64,000 bases of DNA from Streptomyces sp. NBC_01216 (GTDB lineage Bacteria; Actinomycetota; Actinomycetes; Streptomycetales; Streptomycetaceae). Within the stretch, counting starts at the first letter, position 1. Every line of letters begins with the position of its first letter. The notes beneath the pieces are model-generated. The model was not told where the DNA came from and ran no database searches. It saw nothing but the letters and a program-made list of their open reading frames with translations. The stretch covers positions 6,014,001-6,078,000 of the forward strand of contig NZ_CP108677.1 in assembly GCF_035994945.1 (NCBI RefSeq), read 5' to 3'. Positions 8,159 through 17,100 of the stretch are shown piece after piece. The translations under genes were made by a program, and so were the position numbers.

Positions 8159-10987
8159 ATGACAGAGGACCTCACACCCGCCGAAGCGTACGCAGCTGCC
8201 CGGGCCCGCAACGCCGAGCAGGCCACCGCGCTGGCCCCGTTCCGCGAGATGTACGAGTTCGGTCTCGACCCCTTCCAGATCGAGGCGTGCCAGGCTCTCG
8301 AAGCCGGCAAGGGCGTGCTCGTCGCCGCGCCCACGGGCTCCGGCAAGACCATCGTCGGTGAATTCGCCGTCCACCTCGCCCTGCTCCAGGGGCGGAAGTG
8401 CTTCTACACCACGCCCATCAAGGCGCTGTCGAACCAGAAGTACGCCGACCTCGTCAAACGGTACGGAGCCGACAAGGTCGGACTCCTCACCGGCGACAAC
8501 AGCGTCAACTCCGAGGCTCCCGTCGTCGTCATGACCACCGAGGTCCTGCGCAACATGCTCTACGCGGGATCGCGGACCCTCAGCGGTCTCGGGTACGTCG
8601 TCATGGACGAGGTCCACTACCTCTCGGACCGCTTCCGCGGCGCCGTCTGGGAGGAAGTGATCATCCACCTCCCGGAGTCCGTCACCCTGGTGTCTCTCTC
8701 CGCGACCGTCTCCAACGCCGAGGAGTTCGGCGACTGGCTCGACACCGTCCGCGGGGACACCGAGGTCATCGTCTCCGAGAGCCGCCCCGTGCCGCTCTGG
8801 CAGCACGTCCTCGCCGGACGCCGTATGTACGACCTCTTCGAGGAGGAGACCGACCACGGCGGGCGCGCCTCCTCCCGTCGCGAGGTCAACCCCGACCTGC
8901 TGCGCCTGGCCCGGACCGAGAACACCCGGACGTACAATCCGCGCGAGCGCCGCCGCGGCAAGATGATCCGTGAGGCCGACCGCGAGCGCGAGCGCCGTCA
9001 GCGGTCCCGGATCTGGACGCCCGGCCGGCCCGAGGTCATCGAGCGGCTGGACGCCGAAGGGCTCCTGCCCGCCATCACCTTCATCTTCAGCCGGGCCGGC
9101 TGCGAGGCCGCCGTCCAGCAGTGCCTCTACGCCGGACTGCGCCTCAACAACGACGAAGCTCGCCTTCGGGTCCGTGAGATCACCGAGGCACGGACCGCGT
9201 CGATCCCCTCCGAGGACCTGCACGTTCTCGGCTACTACGAGTGGCTCGAAGCCCTGGAGCGCGGTATCGCCGCCCACCACGCGGGCATGCTCCCCACCTT
9301 CAAGGAAGTCGTCGAGGAACTCTTCGTACGCGGGCTGGTCAAGGCCGTGTTCGCCACCGAGACCCTCGCCCTCGGCATCAACATGCCCGCCCGGTCCGTG
9401 GTCCTGGAAAAGCTCGTCAAGTGGAACGGCGAGCAGCACGCCGACATCACCCCCGGTGAGTACACACAGCTCACCGGCCGCGCCGGACGACGCGGCATCG
9501 ACGTCGAGGGGCACGCCGTGGTGCTCTGGCAGCGCGGGCTCGACCCCGGCCACCTCGCAGGACTCGCCGGCACCCGGACGTACCCGCTGCGTTCCAGCTT
9601 CAAGCCGTCGTACAACATGGCCGTCAATCTCGTCGACCAGTTCGGCCGACGCCGCTCCCGTGAACTGCTCGAGACCTCCTTCGCGCAGTTCCAGGCCGAC
9701 CGATCGGTGGTCGGCATCTCCCGCCAGGTCCAGAAGAACGAGGAGGGTCTGGCGGGCTACCGCGAGGGCATGACCTGCCACCTCGGCGACTTCGAGGAGT
9801 ACGCGCGTCTGCGCCGCGACCTCAAGGACCGCGAGACCGAACTGGCCAAGCAGGGCGCCGCCCAGCGCCGGGCCCAGGCCGCGGCGTCGCTGGAGCGGCT
9901 GAAGCCCGGCGACGTCATCCACGTCCCCACCGGCAAGTTCGCCGGACTCGCCCTGGTAATCGACCCGGGCATCCCCGCCGGACGCACCAACGGGCACCGC
10001 GGCTTCGAACACCACGACGGGCCCAGGCCGCTCGTGCTGACGGCGGAGCGGCAGGTCAAACGACTGGCCTCGATCGACTTCCCGGTCCCGGTCGAGGCCC
10101 TGGAGCGGATGCGGATTCCGCGATCCTTCAACCCCCGCTCCCCGCAGTCCCGGCGCGACCTCGCCTCCGCCCTGCGCACCAAGGCGGGACACATCAACCC
10201 CGAGCGGCACCGCAAGGACCGTTCGCCGGCCGCCGACGACCGCGAGATCGCCCGGCTCCGCGGGGAACTGCGCGCTCACCCGTGCCATGGGTGTGACGAG
10301 CGCGAGGACCACGCCCGCTGGGCCGAGCGCCACCACCGGCTCCAGCGTGACACCAGACAGCTGGAGCGGCGCATCGAAGGCCGCACCAACACCATCGCCC
10401 GCACCTTCGACCGGATCGTCGCGCTCCTCACCGAGCTCGACTATCTGCGCGGGGACGCGGTCACGGACAACGGCAAACGGCTCGCCCGGCTCTACGGCGA
10501 ACTCGACCTGCTCGCGAGCGAGTGCCTGCGTGACGGCGTCTGGGAGGGGCTCACCCCGCCCGAACTCGCCGCCTGCGTCTCGGCGCTGGTCTTCGAGGCA
10601 CGCCAGTCCGATGACGCCGTCGCGCCGAAGCTGCCCACCGGCAACGCCAAGGCCGCGCTCGGCGAGATGGTGCGGATCTGGGGGCGACTCGACGCCCTGG
10701 AGGAAGACTTCAAGATCAACCAGGCGGAGGGTGTCGGCCAGCGCGAACCCGATCTCGGTTTCGCCTGGGCCGCCTACCAGTGGGCCTCCGACAAGAGCCT
10801 CGACGAAGTGCTGCGCGAGGCGGAGATGCCCGCCGGGGACTTCGTGCGCTGGTGCAAGCAGGTCATCGACGTGCTCGGGCAGATCGCGGCAGCGGCGCCC
10901 AAGGAGAACAGCAGTGTCGCGAAGAACGCCCGCAAGGCCGTGGACTCCCTCCTCAGAGGTGTCGTCGCCTACAGCTCCGTGGGCTGA
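8159..10987 (+). CDS. DExH-box helicase of the Ski2/Mtr4 type
   Basis: The 942-aa protein carries the full superfamily 2 motif set: Q-like DPFQ (about 37), Walker A APTGSGKT (about 57-64), DEVH (about 149), SAT, then the second RecA domain with FSRAGC, HHAGM, TETLALGINMPA and QLTGRAGRRG. The C-terminal third matches the Ski2-like helical (DSHCT) domain with ELDYLRGD and the final KQVIDVLGQIA region. Such proteins unwind RNA, or possibly DNA, with ATP; the bacterial role is not established. It follows the tat genes on the same strand. Confidence 0.92.
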   Translation: MTEDLTPAEAYAAARARNAEQATALAPFREMYEFGLDPFQIEACQALEAGKGVLVAAPTGSGKTIVGEFAVHLALLQGRKCFYTTPIKALSNQKYADLVKRYGADKVGLLTGDNSVNSEAPVVVMTTEVLRNMLYAGSRTLSGLGYVVMDEVHYLSDRFRGAVWEEVIIHLPESVTLVSLSATVSNAEEFGDWLDTVRGDTEVIVSESRPVPLWQHVLAGRRMYDLFEEETDHGGRASSRREVNPDLLRLARTENTRTYNPRERRRGKMIREADRERERRQRSRIWTPGRPEVIERLDAEGLLPAITFIFSRAGCEAAVQQCLYAGLRLNNDEARLRVREITEARTASIPSEDLHVLGYYEWLEALERGIAAHHAGMLPTFKEVVEELFVRGLVKAVFATETLALGINMPARSVVLEKLVKWNGEQHADITPGEYTQLTGRAGRRGIDVEGHAVVLWQRGLDPGHLAGLAGTRTYPLRSSFKPSYNMAVNLVDQFGRRRSRELLETSFAQFQADRSVVGISRQVQKNEEGLAGYREGMTCHLGDFEEYARLRRDLKDRETELAKQGAAQRRAQAAASLERLKPGDVIHVPTGKFAGLALVIDPGIPAGRTNGHRGFEHHDGPRPLVLTAERQVKRLASIDFPVPVEALERMRIPRSFNPRSPQSRRDLASALRTKAGHINPERHRKDRSPAADDREIARLRGELRAHPCHGCDEREDHARWAERHHRLQRDTRQLERRIEGRTNTIARTFDRIVALLTELDYLRGDAVTDNGKRLARLYGELDLLASECLRDGVWEGLTPPELAACVSALVFEARQSDDAVAPKLPTGNAKAALGEMVRIWGRLDALEEDFKINQAEGVGQREPDLGFAWAAYQWASDKSLDEVLREAEMPAGDFVRWCKQVIDVLGQIAAAAPKENSSVAKNARKAVDSLLRGVVAYSSVG

Positions 10988-11035
10988 CCTCGATCTGACT
11001 TCCCGTCATCCGAGCCGTGCCGCAACGTGGTTGCC

Positions 11036-11068
11036 GGAGGACCCGTGGCTGGTGCCGCGGGTCCTTCC
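11036..11068 (+). terminator. Hairpin after the helicase gene
   Basis: GGACCCG (11039-11045) pairs with CGGGTCC (11058-11064), extended by GGA/TTCC with one bulge. It lies about 50 nt after the helicase stop. No U-tract. Confidence 0.4.
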
Positions 11069-11102
11069 GCATTCCACCGGATGTCGCGGTCGCCCGCGGG
11101 CG

Positions 11103-11125
11103 TTGTCCACAGGGCGTTGTCCACA
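11103..11125. repeat. Two tandem DnaA boxes (TTGTCCACA x2)
   Basis: TTGTCCACA occurs at 11103-11111 and again at 11117-11125, inside a 14-nt direct repeat. This 9-mer is the preferred Streptomyces DnaA box. The repeats lie between the helicase terminator and the P450 start, about 75 nt before that GTG, so they could affect the P450 promoter or titrate DnaA. Confidence 0.6.
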
Positions 11126-11197
11126 GGGGTGGCGCGTCGGCGCGCGCTTCCGATTCCATGGACCCGTACGCGGATCAACACCGCTGGGAGGGAACAC

Positions 11198-12706
11198 GTG
11201 ACCACGCACGCCGGTCCGCAGGCCGCCGCGGAGGCAGCCGACGGTCAGAGGATCATGCCAGGGCCCCGGGGCATGCCCCTGCTCGGGAACATGCCGGAAT
11301 TCGGCAAGGACCCGCTCGCCTTCTTCGAGAGGCTGCGCGACCGGGGCGACTTCGTCAGCTGGCGGTTCGGTCCCGGTCCCGCCCTCTTCATCGCCCACCC
11401 CGACGCGATCGGTGAACTCCTCACCGAAGTGGAGCGGACCTTCGACCAGCCCGACCTCGGCATCGCCTTCCGTACCCTGCTGGGCAACGGAGTGGTCGTC
11501 TCCAAGGGCGCCGACTGGCGTCGGCGGCGCTCGCTCGTCCAGCCCTCCGTGCGACCGAAGCAGGTCCGCTCGTACGCCGCCACGATGGCGGAGTGCGCCG
11601 TCGCCCTCGCCGACCGCTGGAGCGACGGGCAGCGCGTCGACGTCAAGAAGGAGATGGCCGCCCTCACCCAGCTCATCGCCGTCCGCACCATCTTCGGCGT
11701 CGACACCGCGGCCGACGCCGAGGTCATCGGCCGGGCCATGGACGTCGCCCAGCGCGAGATCGGCGCGGAGTTCAGCGGGCTCGGCGCCATCCTCCCCGAC
11801 TGGGTGCCCACGCCCGGCCGCACCCGCATCAAGAAGGCCACCGCCGTCATCGACGCGGAGGTCGGCCGGGTCGTCGCCCGGCACCGGGACGGTGAGGCCG
11901 ACCGGCCCGATCTGCTCAGCCGTCTGCTCACGGCGCGCGACGAGACCGGTGCCCGCCTCTCCGACCGGGAGATCCGCGACGAGACCGTCACCCTCTACAT
12001 CGGTGGACACGAGACGACCAGTTCGACCCTGGTGTGGGCCTGGCACCTGCTCTCGCGCAACCCGCGGGTGCGCGAGGCGCTCGCCGAGGAGCTGGACCGG
12101 GTCCTCGGGGACCGCGAACCCGGTTTCGAGGACTACGCCCGGCTGACGTACACCCAGGCCGTGGTGAAGGAGACGCTGCGGCTCTACCCGACCATCTGGC
12201 TTCTGACGGGCATCGCCAAGGAGGGCGCGACCCTCGGGGGCATGTCCATACCGCCCGGCACACGGGTGTGGAGCAGCCAGTGGGCGACCCACCGCGACCG
12301 CCGGTGGTTCGTCGATCCGGAGGAGTTCAGGCCGGAGCGCTGGGGGCCGGCTCCGGGCGGCGCCGAGGGCGGCCCGGACGGCGCCGAGGGGGAGGCCGCC
12401 GGGAGTGGGGCGGCCGAGGAGATACCCGAGTACGCCTGGTTCCCCTTCGGCGGGGGGCCGCGGGTCTGCCTCGGGACACGCTTCGCGATGGTCGAGTCCG
12501 TCCTGGTCCTCGCGGTACTCGCCCGGCGTTTCCATTTGGACCTCGACCCCGGCGAGATACGTCCGGTGCCGAGCCTGACGCTCCAGCCGGACCGTGACGT
12601 CCTGGGGACGGTACGGGCCCGGCCCGGCCGGCCTGTCCCCGGCGGGGACGTCGCGGTCGCGAAGGCGTCCGGGGAGGTGCCCGGGGCTGGGAGAGAGACC
12701 GGATAG
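11198..12706 (+). CDS. Cytochrome P450
   Basis: A haem-thiolate monooxygenase of 502 aa. Landmarks are the I-helix GGHETTS (about 268-274), the ExxR motif ETLR (about 324-327), the PERW region, and the haem loop FGGGPRVCLG with the ligand Cys near 424. The motif style (GGHETT, PERW, FGGGPRVC) resembles the CYP102/CYP4-like branch rather than the usual Streptomyces biosynthetic P450s. There is no membrane anchor and no redox partner gene nearby. GTG at 11198 is chosen because GGGAGGGA lies 5 nt upstream. A Gly/Glu-rich insertion of about 25 residues precedes the haem loop. Substrate unknown. Confidence 0.92.
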   Translation: MTTHAGPQAAAEAADGQRIMPGPRGMPLLGNMPEFGKDPLAFFERLRDRGDFVSWRFGPGPALFIAHPDAIGELLTEVERTFDQPDLGIAFRTLLGNGVVVSKGADWRRRRSLVQPSVRPKQVRSYAATMAECAVALADRWSDGQRVDVKKEMAALTQLIAVRTIFGVDTAADAEVIGRAMDVAQREIGAEFSGLGAILPDWVPTPGRTRIKKATAVIDAEVGRVVARHRDGEADRPDLLSRLLTARDETGARLSDREIRDETVTLYIGGHETTSSTLVWAWHLLSRNPRVREALAEELDRVLGDREPGFEDYARLTYTQAVVKETLRLYPTIWLLTGIAKEGATLGGMSIPPGTRVWSSQWATHRDRRWFVDPEEFRPERWGPAPGGAEGGPDGAEGEAAGSGAAEEIPEYAWFPFGGGPRVCLGTRFAMVESVLVLAVLARRFHLDLDPGEIRPVPSLTLQPDRDVLGTVRARPGRPVPGGDVAVAKASGEVPGAGRETG

Positions 12707-12823
12707 GCCGGGTGCGGTGGAGGGAGCGCGGCGGGATCTCCCGTCCCGCCTTCTCCCCGCGGCTCGGTGCGCCGTACGGAAGACCCTGTCACCTCGTGGC
12801 GGCTTCGGGGGCACGGGGGCGGG

Positions 12824-13747
12824 TCAGGTGACCAGGGCGGTCGCCAGGTCCCGCAGGTCGTCGGCGCGCAGCGTGCGCTGGCCGTGGCCGGGCAGGGGCA
12901 CGTGCAGAGGAGCCGTCCAGCGGGCGGGGATCGCCGCGGCGCCGTGGACCGCGCCCGCGAGCAGACCGGTGACCGCGGCCACCGTGTCCGTGTCGCCGCC
13001 CAGGTCGAGCGCGGCCGCCAGTGACTCCTCGAAGGACCCGGTGGTGCGCAGCGCCCAGACCGCCGAGCCCAGACACGGCCAGACCGCGCCGTTGAACTCG
13101 GTGGCGTCGTCCGGGTGCCAGTCGGGAGCCAGGACGGTCGCCCAGCGCGCCCGCTGCGCCGTGGAGACGGCGGCGAGCGCGTCCGGCAGAGCGGCCAGGG
13201 GGTCCTCGCCCAGCAGAGCGACGCGCACGAGTTCGTGCAGGACGGCCGTACCCTCCCAGGCGGCGGGGTCGCCATGCGTCAGTGCCGCGATCCGGCGGGC
13301 GGCGTCCCGGGTGGCCTCCGGGCCGGCGGCGGCGAAGCGGACCGCGGCGGTGGAGGCCCGCATCAGCGAACCGTTTCCCGCGGCACGTCCGTTGACCTGG
13401 AAGTGGAGGGCGGCGGCGGTGTCCCACGGGTCACCGCTCGTCAGGACGTCCTCGGTCTGGAGGCCGATGTCCTTGGGCTCCGCCGCGGCCCAGGACCGGA
13501 AGCGACGGAAGACGTCCGGAAGGTCGAGGCGGCCCCGTTCGAGGAGCGACTCCCCGACGAGGACGGCCATCTGGGTGTCATCGGTCGCCTCGCCGGGGTC
13601 CCAGCCACCGCCCCCGCACATCTCTCCGGTGCCGTCGGGGAAGCGCGCCCGGAAGTCACCCGGCAGCCCGAACTCGAAGGGTGCGCCCAGCGCGTCTCCC
13701 ACGGCGGAGCCGAGCACCGCCCCGACGGCCCGTTCGCTCACTCGCAT
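12824..13747 (-). CDS. ADP-ribosylglycohydrolase family protein
   Basis: The 307-aa product has the two metal-binding signatures of the DraG/ARH family: ATDDTQM near residue 54 and LGGDTDTVAAVTG near residue 248, plus the N-terminal GSAVGDALGAPFEF. DraG-type enzymes remove ADP-ribose from arginine and other residues using two magnesium ions, so it probably reverses protein ADP-ribosylation. No ADP-ribosyltransferase gene is adjacent. The gene is convergent with the P450 and followed by the downstream-reading ABA4-like pair further right. Confidence 0.9.
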   Translation of the reverse strand: MRVSERAVGAVLGSAVGDALGAPFEFGLPGDFRARFPDGTGEMCGGGGWDPGEATDDTQMAVLVGESLLERGRLDLPDVFRRFRSWAAAEPKDIGLQTEDVLTSGDPWDTAAALHFQVNGRAAGNGSLMRASTAAVRFAAAGPEATRDAARRIAALTHGDPAAWEGTAVLHELVRVALLGEDPLAALPDALAAVSTAQRARWATVLAPDWHPDDATEFNGAVWPCLGSAVWALRTTGSFEESLAAALDLGGDTDTVAAVTGLLAGAVHGAAAIPARWTAPLHVPLPGHGQRTLRADDLRDLATALVT

Positions 13748-13822
13748 CCGGAAAGGCTAAGGGCTGCCTCGCGACTCCCCGGTGTGGTGGATGGCGAGGG
13801 GCCGGCCGGTCTCGTGGCCGGT

Positions 13823-14308
13823 CTAATCGCCCGGTTCGCCGAGGCGATGTGGCAGGGCTCCCTCGGCTCCGTCGGGGAGAGCATGCTCGGCCGCGGGCTT
13901 CCGCAGCGCGCGCAGGACCAGGAACAGCAGCAGGCCGAAGGGGGAGAGGAGGATCGTCAGCACCAGCAGCGGCCCCATCAGGAGGGGTGACAGTCCCCGC
14001 CTGCGGCCCTCCCGGTACATCCACTGGCCGATCAGCAGATCCCATGCCAGTACCTGCGCCCAGAGCGCTCCCGCGCCGCCCGCGAGTGCCGTCAGCTCGC
14101 GGAAGGCGTCGATGTCCGGCTTGCTGACGGCGGCCCAGAGCTCCGGGAAGACGGGGAACACCAGCACCAGATAGACCGTCAGCACCGGAAGCACCGTCAG
14201 CGGTGAGGCCGCGAGCCGGTCCGTGACACGCCGCCCGGGAGCCAGGATCATCAACAGCCAGACGGGAGCGACCAGATAGAAGGACAGGGCGAAAAGGAAG
14301 CCGGTCAT
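13823..14308 (-). CDS. ABA4-like membrane protein
   Basis: A 161-aa protein with four predicted membrane helices. The conserved centre LWAQVLAWDLLIGQWMYREGRRRG fits the ABA4-like (DUF4281) family, which includes the plant neoxanthin-synthesis protein. The bacterial function is unknown. Its ATG overlaps the stop of the upstream 14305 gene by ATGA, so the two are translationally coupled and probably controlled by the divergent MerR gene. Confidence 0.72.
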   Translation of the reverse strand: MTGFLFALSFYLVAPVWLLMILAPGRRVTDRLAASPLTVLPVLTVYLVLVFPVFPELWAAVSKPDIDAFRELTALAGGAGALWAQVLAWDLLIGQWMYREGRRRGLSPLLMGPLLVLTILLSPFGLLLFLVLRALRKPAAEHALPDGAEGALPHRLGEPGD

Positions 14309-15276
14309 GCGGCGAACTCCTCACGGACGGCACTGGATTCCGGCCCGGTGGGGGAGGGACAGAGGGCCGACCAGGCCGCCGACGCGATCGTCAGGACGAC
14401 GATCGCGCCGCCGGCGGACAGGGTCACGGCGTCAGGTTCCAGGAGCGGTTGGCCGCGCGACGCCTGCCAGGTCAGCAGGCCGAACGTGGCCGCGTACGTC
14501 CCTGAGGCGACGAGCGTCAGCCGCAGCCGCACCCGCTCGTCGCTTAGCCGGGCGAACCGCGGCGCGAGCGTGACCAGGGCGAGCAGGACGAGCGGTATCA
14601 CCTGAAGGGCGTGCATTCCGAAGAAGTGAGGAATCCGCAGGTCGCCTCCGGTCGTGGACCAGCCGGTCAGGGGCATGGACGGCCCACCGTCCGGTACACC
14701 GACGCTGTGCGCGCCCGTGAGGGGGGAGTCGACCCCGACGGCCCGCTGCTCGGGGGTCGGGGTGACCATCGCGAAGCCCACCGCCGCTCCCGCCAGAGCG
14801 ATCAGGGAGCCCAGCCGTACGGCCCACGCGGTGGCGTGGTCCAGGAACCGGGCGCGCAGCAGCAGGATCGCGATGACGAGCGCGGCGAGCCACAGGACGA
14901 GGATGGTGACGCCCATGATCTGGAACAGGGCCGCGTCGAGGGGCAACCCGGTGTTGAAGTGGCTCTGCCTGCCGCGGATCACCTGGACTGTGATGATCAC
15001 CATCTCGACGGCGCTGGCGACGGCCAGCACGGTGCCGGCCCACCACCCGGCGCGGCGGCCCCGGGGGAGCAGGGTGAGCATCCAGGACAGCGTCAGCGCG
15101 TAGGCGGCGAACGAGACGGAGAACTTGAACGGCTTGGCCCAGATCGGGACGCCGACGAGGACGCGGTCGTCGAGGACCAGTCCTGCGGCACTGACGAGAG
15201 CGAGCAGGGCCATGGAGCCGGAGAACCACGCCAGAGGGCGATGGAGATCACGGATCCGAGGCATCGACAAGGACAT
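14305..15276 (-). CDS. Polytopic membrane protein of unknown function
   Basis: A protein of about 323 aa with seven or eight membrane helices. It keeps histidines next to membrane segments (HFNTG, HFFGMHALQVIP) and the motif PIWAKPFKFSVSFAAY, a pattern recurrent in actinobacterial integral membrane proteins that I cannot name. ATG at 15276 is chosen because GGGGGT lies just upstream; an in-frame extension to 15330 would run through the operator repeats. It is coupled to the ABA4-like gene and diverges from the MerR gene. Confidence 0.7.
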   Translation of the reverse strand: MSLSMPRIRDLHRPLAWFSGSMALLALVSAAGLVLDDRVLVGVPIWAKPFKFSVSFAAYALTLSWMLTLLPRGRRAGWWAGTVLAVASAVEMVIITVQVIRGRQSHFNTGLPLDAALFQIMGVTILVLWLAALVIAILLLRARFLDHATAWAVRLGSLIALAGAAVGFAMVTPTPEQRAVGVDSPLTGAHSVGVPDGGPSMPLTGWSTTGGDLRIPHFFGMHALQVIPLVLLALVTLAPRFARLSDERVRLRLTLVASGTYAATFGLLTWQASRGQPLLEPDAVTLSAGGAIVVLTIASAAWSALCPSPTGPESSAVREEFAA

Positions 15277-15290
15277 AGAGAACCCCCGCA

Positions 15291-15338
15291 ATAATGGATA
15301 GTGGTACTCGCTACTATCTGATAGCTCCACTATCTATG
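15291..15338. promoter_or_regulatory. MerR-type operator region with clustered GATAGT repeats
   Basis: An AT-rich island between divergent genes holds GATAGTGG (15297-15304), its near inverse CTACTATC (15311-15318), the palindrome CTATC-T-GATAG (15314-15324) and CCACTATC (15327-15334). Four half-sites in 40 bp fit binding by the adjacent MerR protein. Confidence 0.5.
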
Positions 15339-15391
15339 ATGGGAAGGTCGGTCGGCAAGGCCGGAGCGGGAAGCGGGAAGGTGAATGGACT

Positions 15392-16024
15392 GTGCGTGTA
15401 GGAGAGTTGAGTCGCAGGGCCGGGGTCTCGGTGCCGACGATCAAGTACTACGTACGGGAGGGGCTGCTGCCGGCCGGCCAGTTGACGAGCCCGAACCAGG
15501 CTTCGTACGACGAGACGCACGTCAGGCGCCTCCGTTTGATCCGGGCGCTGCTGGACGTGGGCGGACTGTCGGTGGCGGGCATCCGTGAGGTGATCACGGC
15601 GATCGAGGACCCCGAACGGCCGGTGCACTCGGTGCTGGGCGAGGCGGCGGACCAGGTCGTGCCGCTCGGCGACGACGACCCGGGGGAGGGTGTCGTCGCC
15701 GCGCGCGAGGCGGTGGCCGAACTCGTGGAGAGGTGTGGATGGCACACGTATCCGGACTGCCCCGCGGCGGAGGCCCTGGCGACCGCCCTGGCGGCGCTCG
15801 AGGGTGTGGGGCACGGAGGCTTCGCGGAGGTGCTCGACGTGTACGCGGCCGCGGCGGAGCGGGTGGCGGCGGCCGACCTGGAGTACGTCGCGCGCAACGT
15901 CGTCCGTGAGGAGCTCGTGGAGAGCGCCGTGGTGGGAACGGTGCTGGGTGACGCGGTGTTCGCCGCGCTGCGCAGGCTCGCGCACATCGACGCGTCGAAG
16001 AGGGTCTTCGGTACGGACGTCTGA
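15392..16024 (+). CDS. MerR family transcriptional regulator
   Basis: A 210-aa regulator. The N-terminal MerR helix-turn-helix (about 1-70) is clear: MRVGELSRRAGVSVPTIKYY followed by REGLLPAG and a second wing region RRLRLIRALL. The C-terminal effector domain (about 80-210) is all-helical and lacks the paired cysteines of metal sensors, so it more likely senses a small molecule. GTG at 15392 has GGGAAGG upstream. It diverges from the two-gene membrane operon and probably controls both directions through the 15291-15338 repeats. Confidence 0.88.
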   Translation: MRVGELSRRAGVSVPTIKYYVREGLLPAGQLTSPNQASYDETHVRRLRLIRALLDVGGLSVAGIREVITAIEDPERPVHSVLGEAADQVVPLGDDDPGEGVVAAREAVAELVERCGWHTYPDCPAAEALATALAALEGVGHGGFAEVLDVYAAAAERVAAADLEYVARNVVREELVESAVVGTVLGDAVFAALRRLAHIDASKRVFGTDV

Positions 16025-16215
16025 CTCCGGGCGGCGTCCGGGGTGACATGGCGGCCCGCCCCGGACCCCCGGGAGGGGCGCCCCGGGCGCCGTCCCCGCC
16101 CGCGGGTGGCCGACGGGAGGCCCGGCGCCGGACCGCTGCGGCGCGCCCGCCGGCCCCCGCCCCGGTCACGGCCCCGGTCACGGGCGGCCGGCCCTGCGGC
16201 CCCGGGTCGGTCCGG

Positions 16216-17052
16216 TCAGGACTCCTGTTCGCGCTCCACGCGGTCGTTCCACTCCCGCTTGATCGCGCGCCATGCCTCGTCCGTCTTGCCCGTGCGCCAG
16301 TAGCCCGAGATCGACAGCCGCTCCCGCGGGATTCCGCGTTCCAGGCGCAGGTGCCGCCGCAGGTCCTTCACGAAGCCCGCCTCGCCGTGGACGAAGGCGT
16401 GCACGTCACCGGCCGGGAAACCAAGGGTCCGCACCGCTTCCAGCACGGCCTCGCCGGCCGGGCGCGCGCCCCGGTGCAGCCAGGTCACGTCGATCCCGGC
16501 GGCCGTGGCGAACTTCTGCTCCTCGCCCGCGTCGGCGACCTCGACGAACGCGTGGACCGTGGACCCCGCGGGCAGGCTCTCCAGGGCGACGGCGATGGCC
16601 GGCAGGGCGCTCTCGTCCCCCGCCAGCAGATGCCAGTCCGCGGCCTGGTCCGGCGCGTAGTCGCCCCCCGGGCCCAGGAAGCGCATGATGTCGCCGGGCC
16701 GGGCGCCCGCCGCCCACGGACCGGCCAGGCCCTCGTCGCCGTGCACCACGAAGTCCACGGTCAGCTCGCGGTGGACCGCGTCCCAGCCGCGTACCGTGTA
16801 CGTCCGCGTCGTCGGCCACTGCTCGCGCGGGAACTCCTCGCGGATCCGTTCCATGGAGAACGGCTCCGGGTAGCTCACCCCCTCGGGGGCGAAGAGCAGC
16901 TTCACGTAGTGGTCGGTGTACTCGTCCACGTCGAAGGCGGCGAGTCCGTCACCGCCCAGCACCACGCGGACCATGTGCGGGGTGATTCGCTCTGTGCGCA
17001 CCACCCGTGCCTCGTGCGCCTTCGGTCCCCTGCGCGCCGGCTGCTCTGCCAC
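16216..17052 (-). CDS. Siderophore-interacting protein (flavin-dependent ferric-siderophore reductase)
   Basis: The 278-aa product belongs to the SIP branch of ferredoxin-reductase-like flavoproteins. It has the FAD-binding motif RTYTVR (about 84-89), DFVVHGDEGLAGPWA, the NADPH-side core GDESALPAIAVALESLP, and the family C-terminus ISGYWRTGKTDEAWR. These enzymes release iron from ferric siderophores in the cytoplasm by reduction. An iron box lies 26 nt upstream of the start, indicating repression by DmdR1/IdeR in iron sufficiency. No siderophore transporter is adjacent. Confidence 0.93.
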   Translation of the reverse strand: MAEQPARRGPKAHEARVVRTERITPHMVRVVLGGDGLAAFDVDEYTDHYVKLLFAPEGVSYPEPFSMERIREEFPREQWPTTRTYTVRGWDAVHRELTVDFVVHGDEGLAGPWAAGARPGDIMRFLGPGGDYAPDQAADWHLLAGDESALPAIAVALESLPAGSTVHAFVEVADAGEEQKFATAAGIDVTWLHRGARPAGEAVLEAVRTLGFPAGDVHAFVHGEAGFVKDLRRHLRLERGIPRERLSISGYWRTGKTDEAWRAIKREWNDRVEREQES

Positions 17053-17077
17053 GACGGTCTCCCCTGACTCCTGGAAC

Positions 17078-17091
17078 TTAGGTTTACCTAA
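17078..17091. promoter_or_regulatory. Iron box (DmdR1/IdeR operator)
   Basis: TTAGGTTTACCTAA is a perfect palindrome matching the half-sites of the Streptomyces DmdR1 iron box. It sits 26 nt upstream of the siderophore-interacting protein gene. Confidence 0.7.
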
Positions 17092-17100
17092 GCTAGCACC

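Noticed and set aside
7884..8162. A functional small gene between tatC and the helicase
   Set aside because: The frame lacks an upstream start at the homologous position, loses the kinase motifs and ends in low-complexity sequence over the helicase promoter.
8123..10336. A 737-codon frame antisense to the helicase gene
   Set aside because: It mirrors the codon bias of the helicase and is full of Val/Gly/Glu runs with no domain; the helicase motifs are unambiguous.
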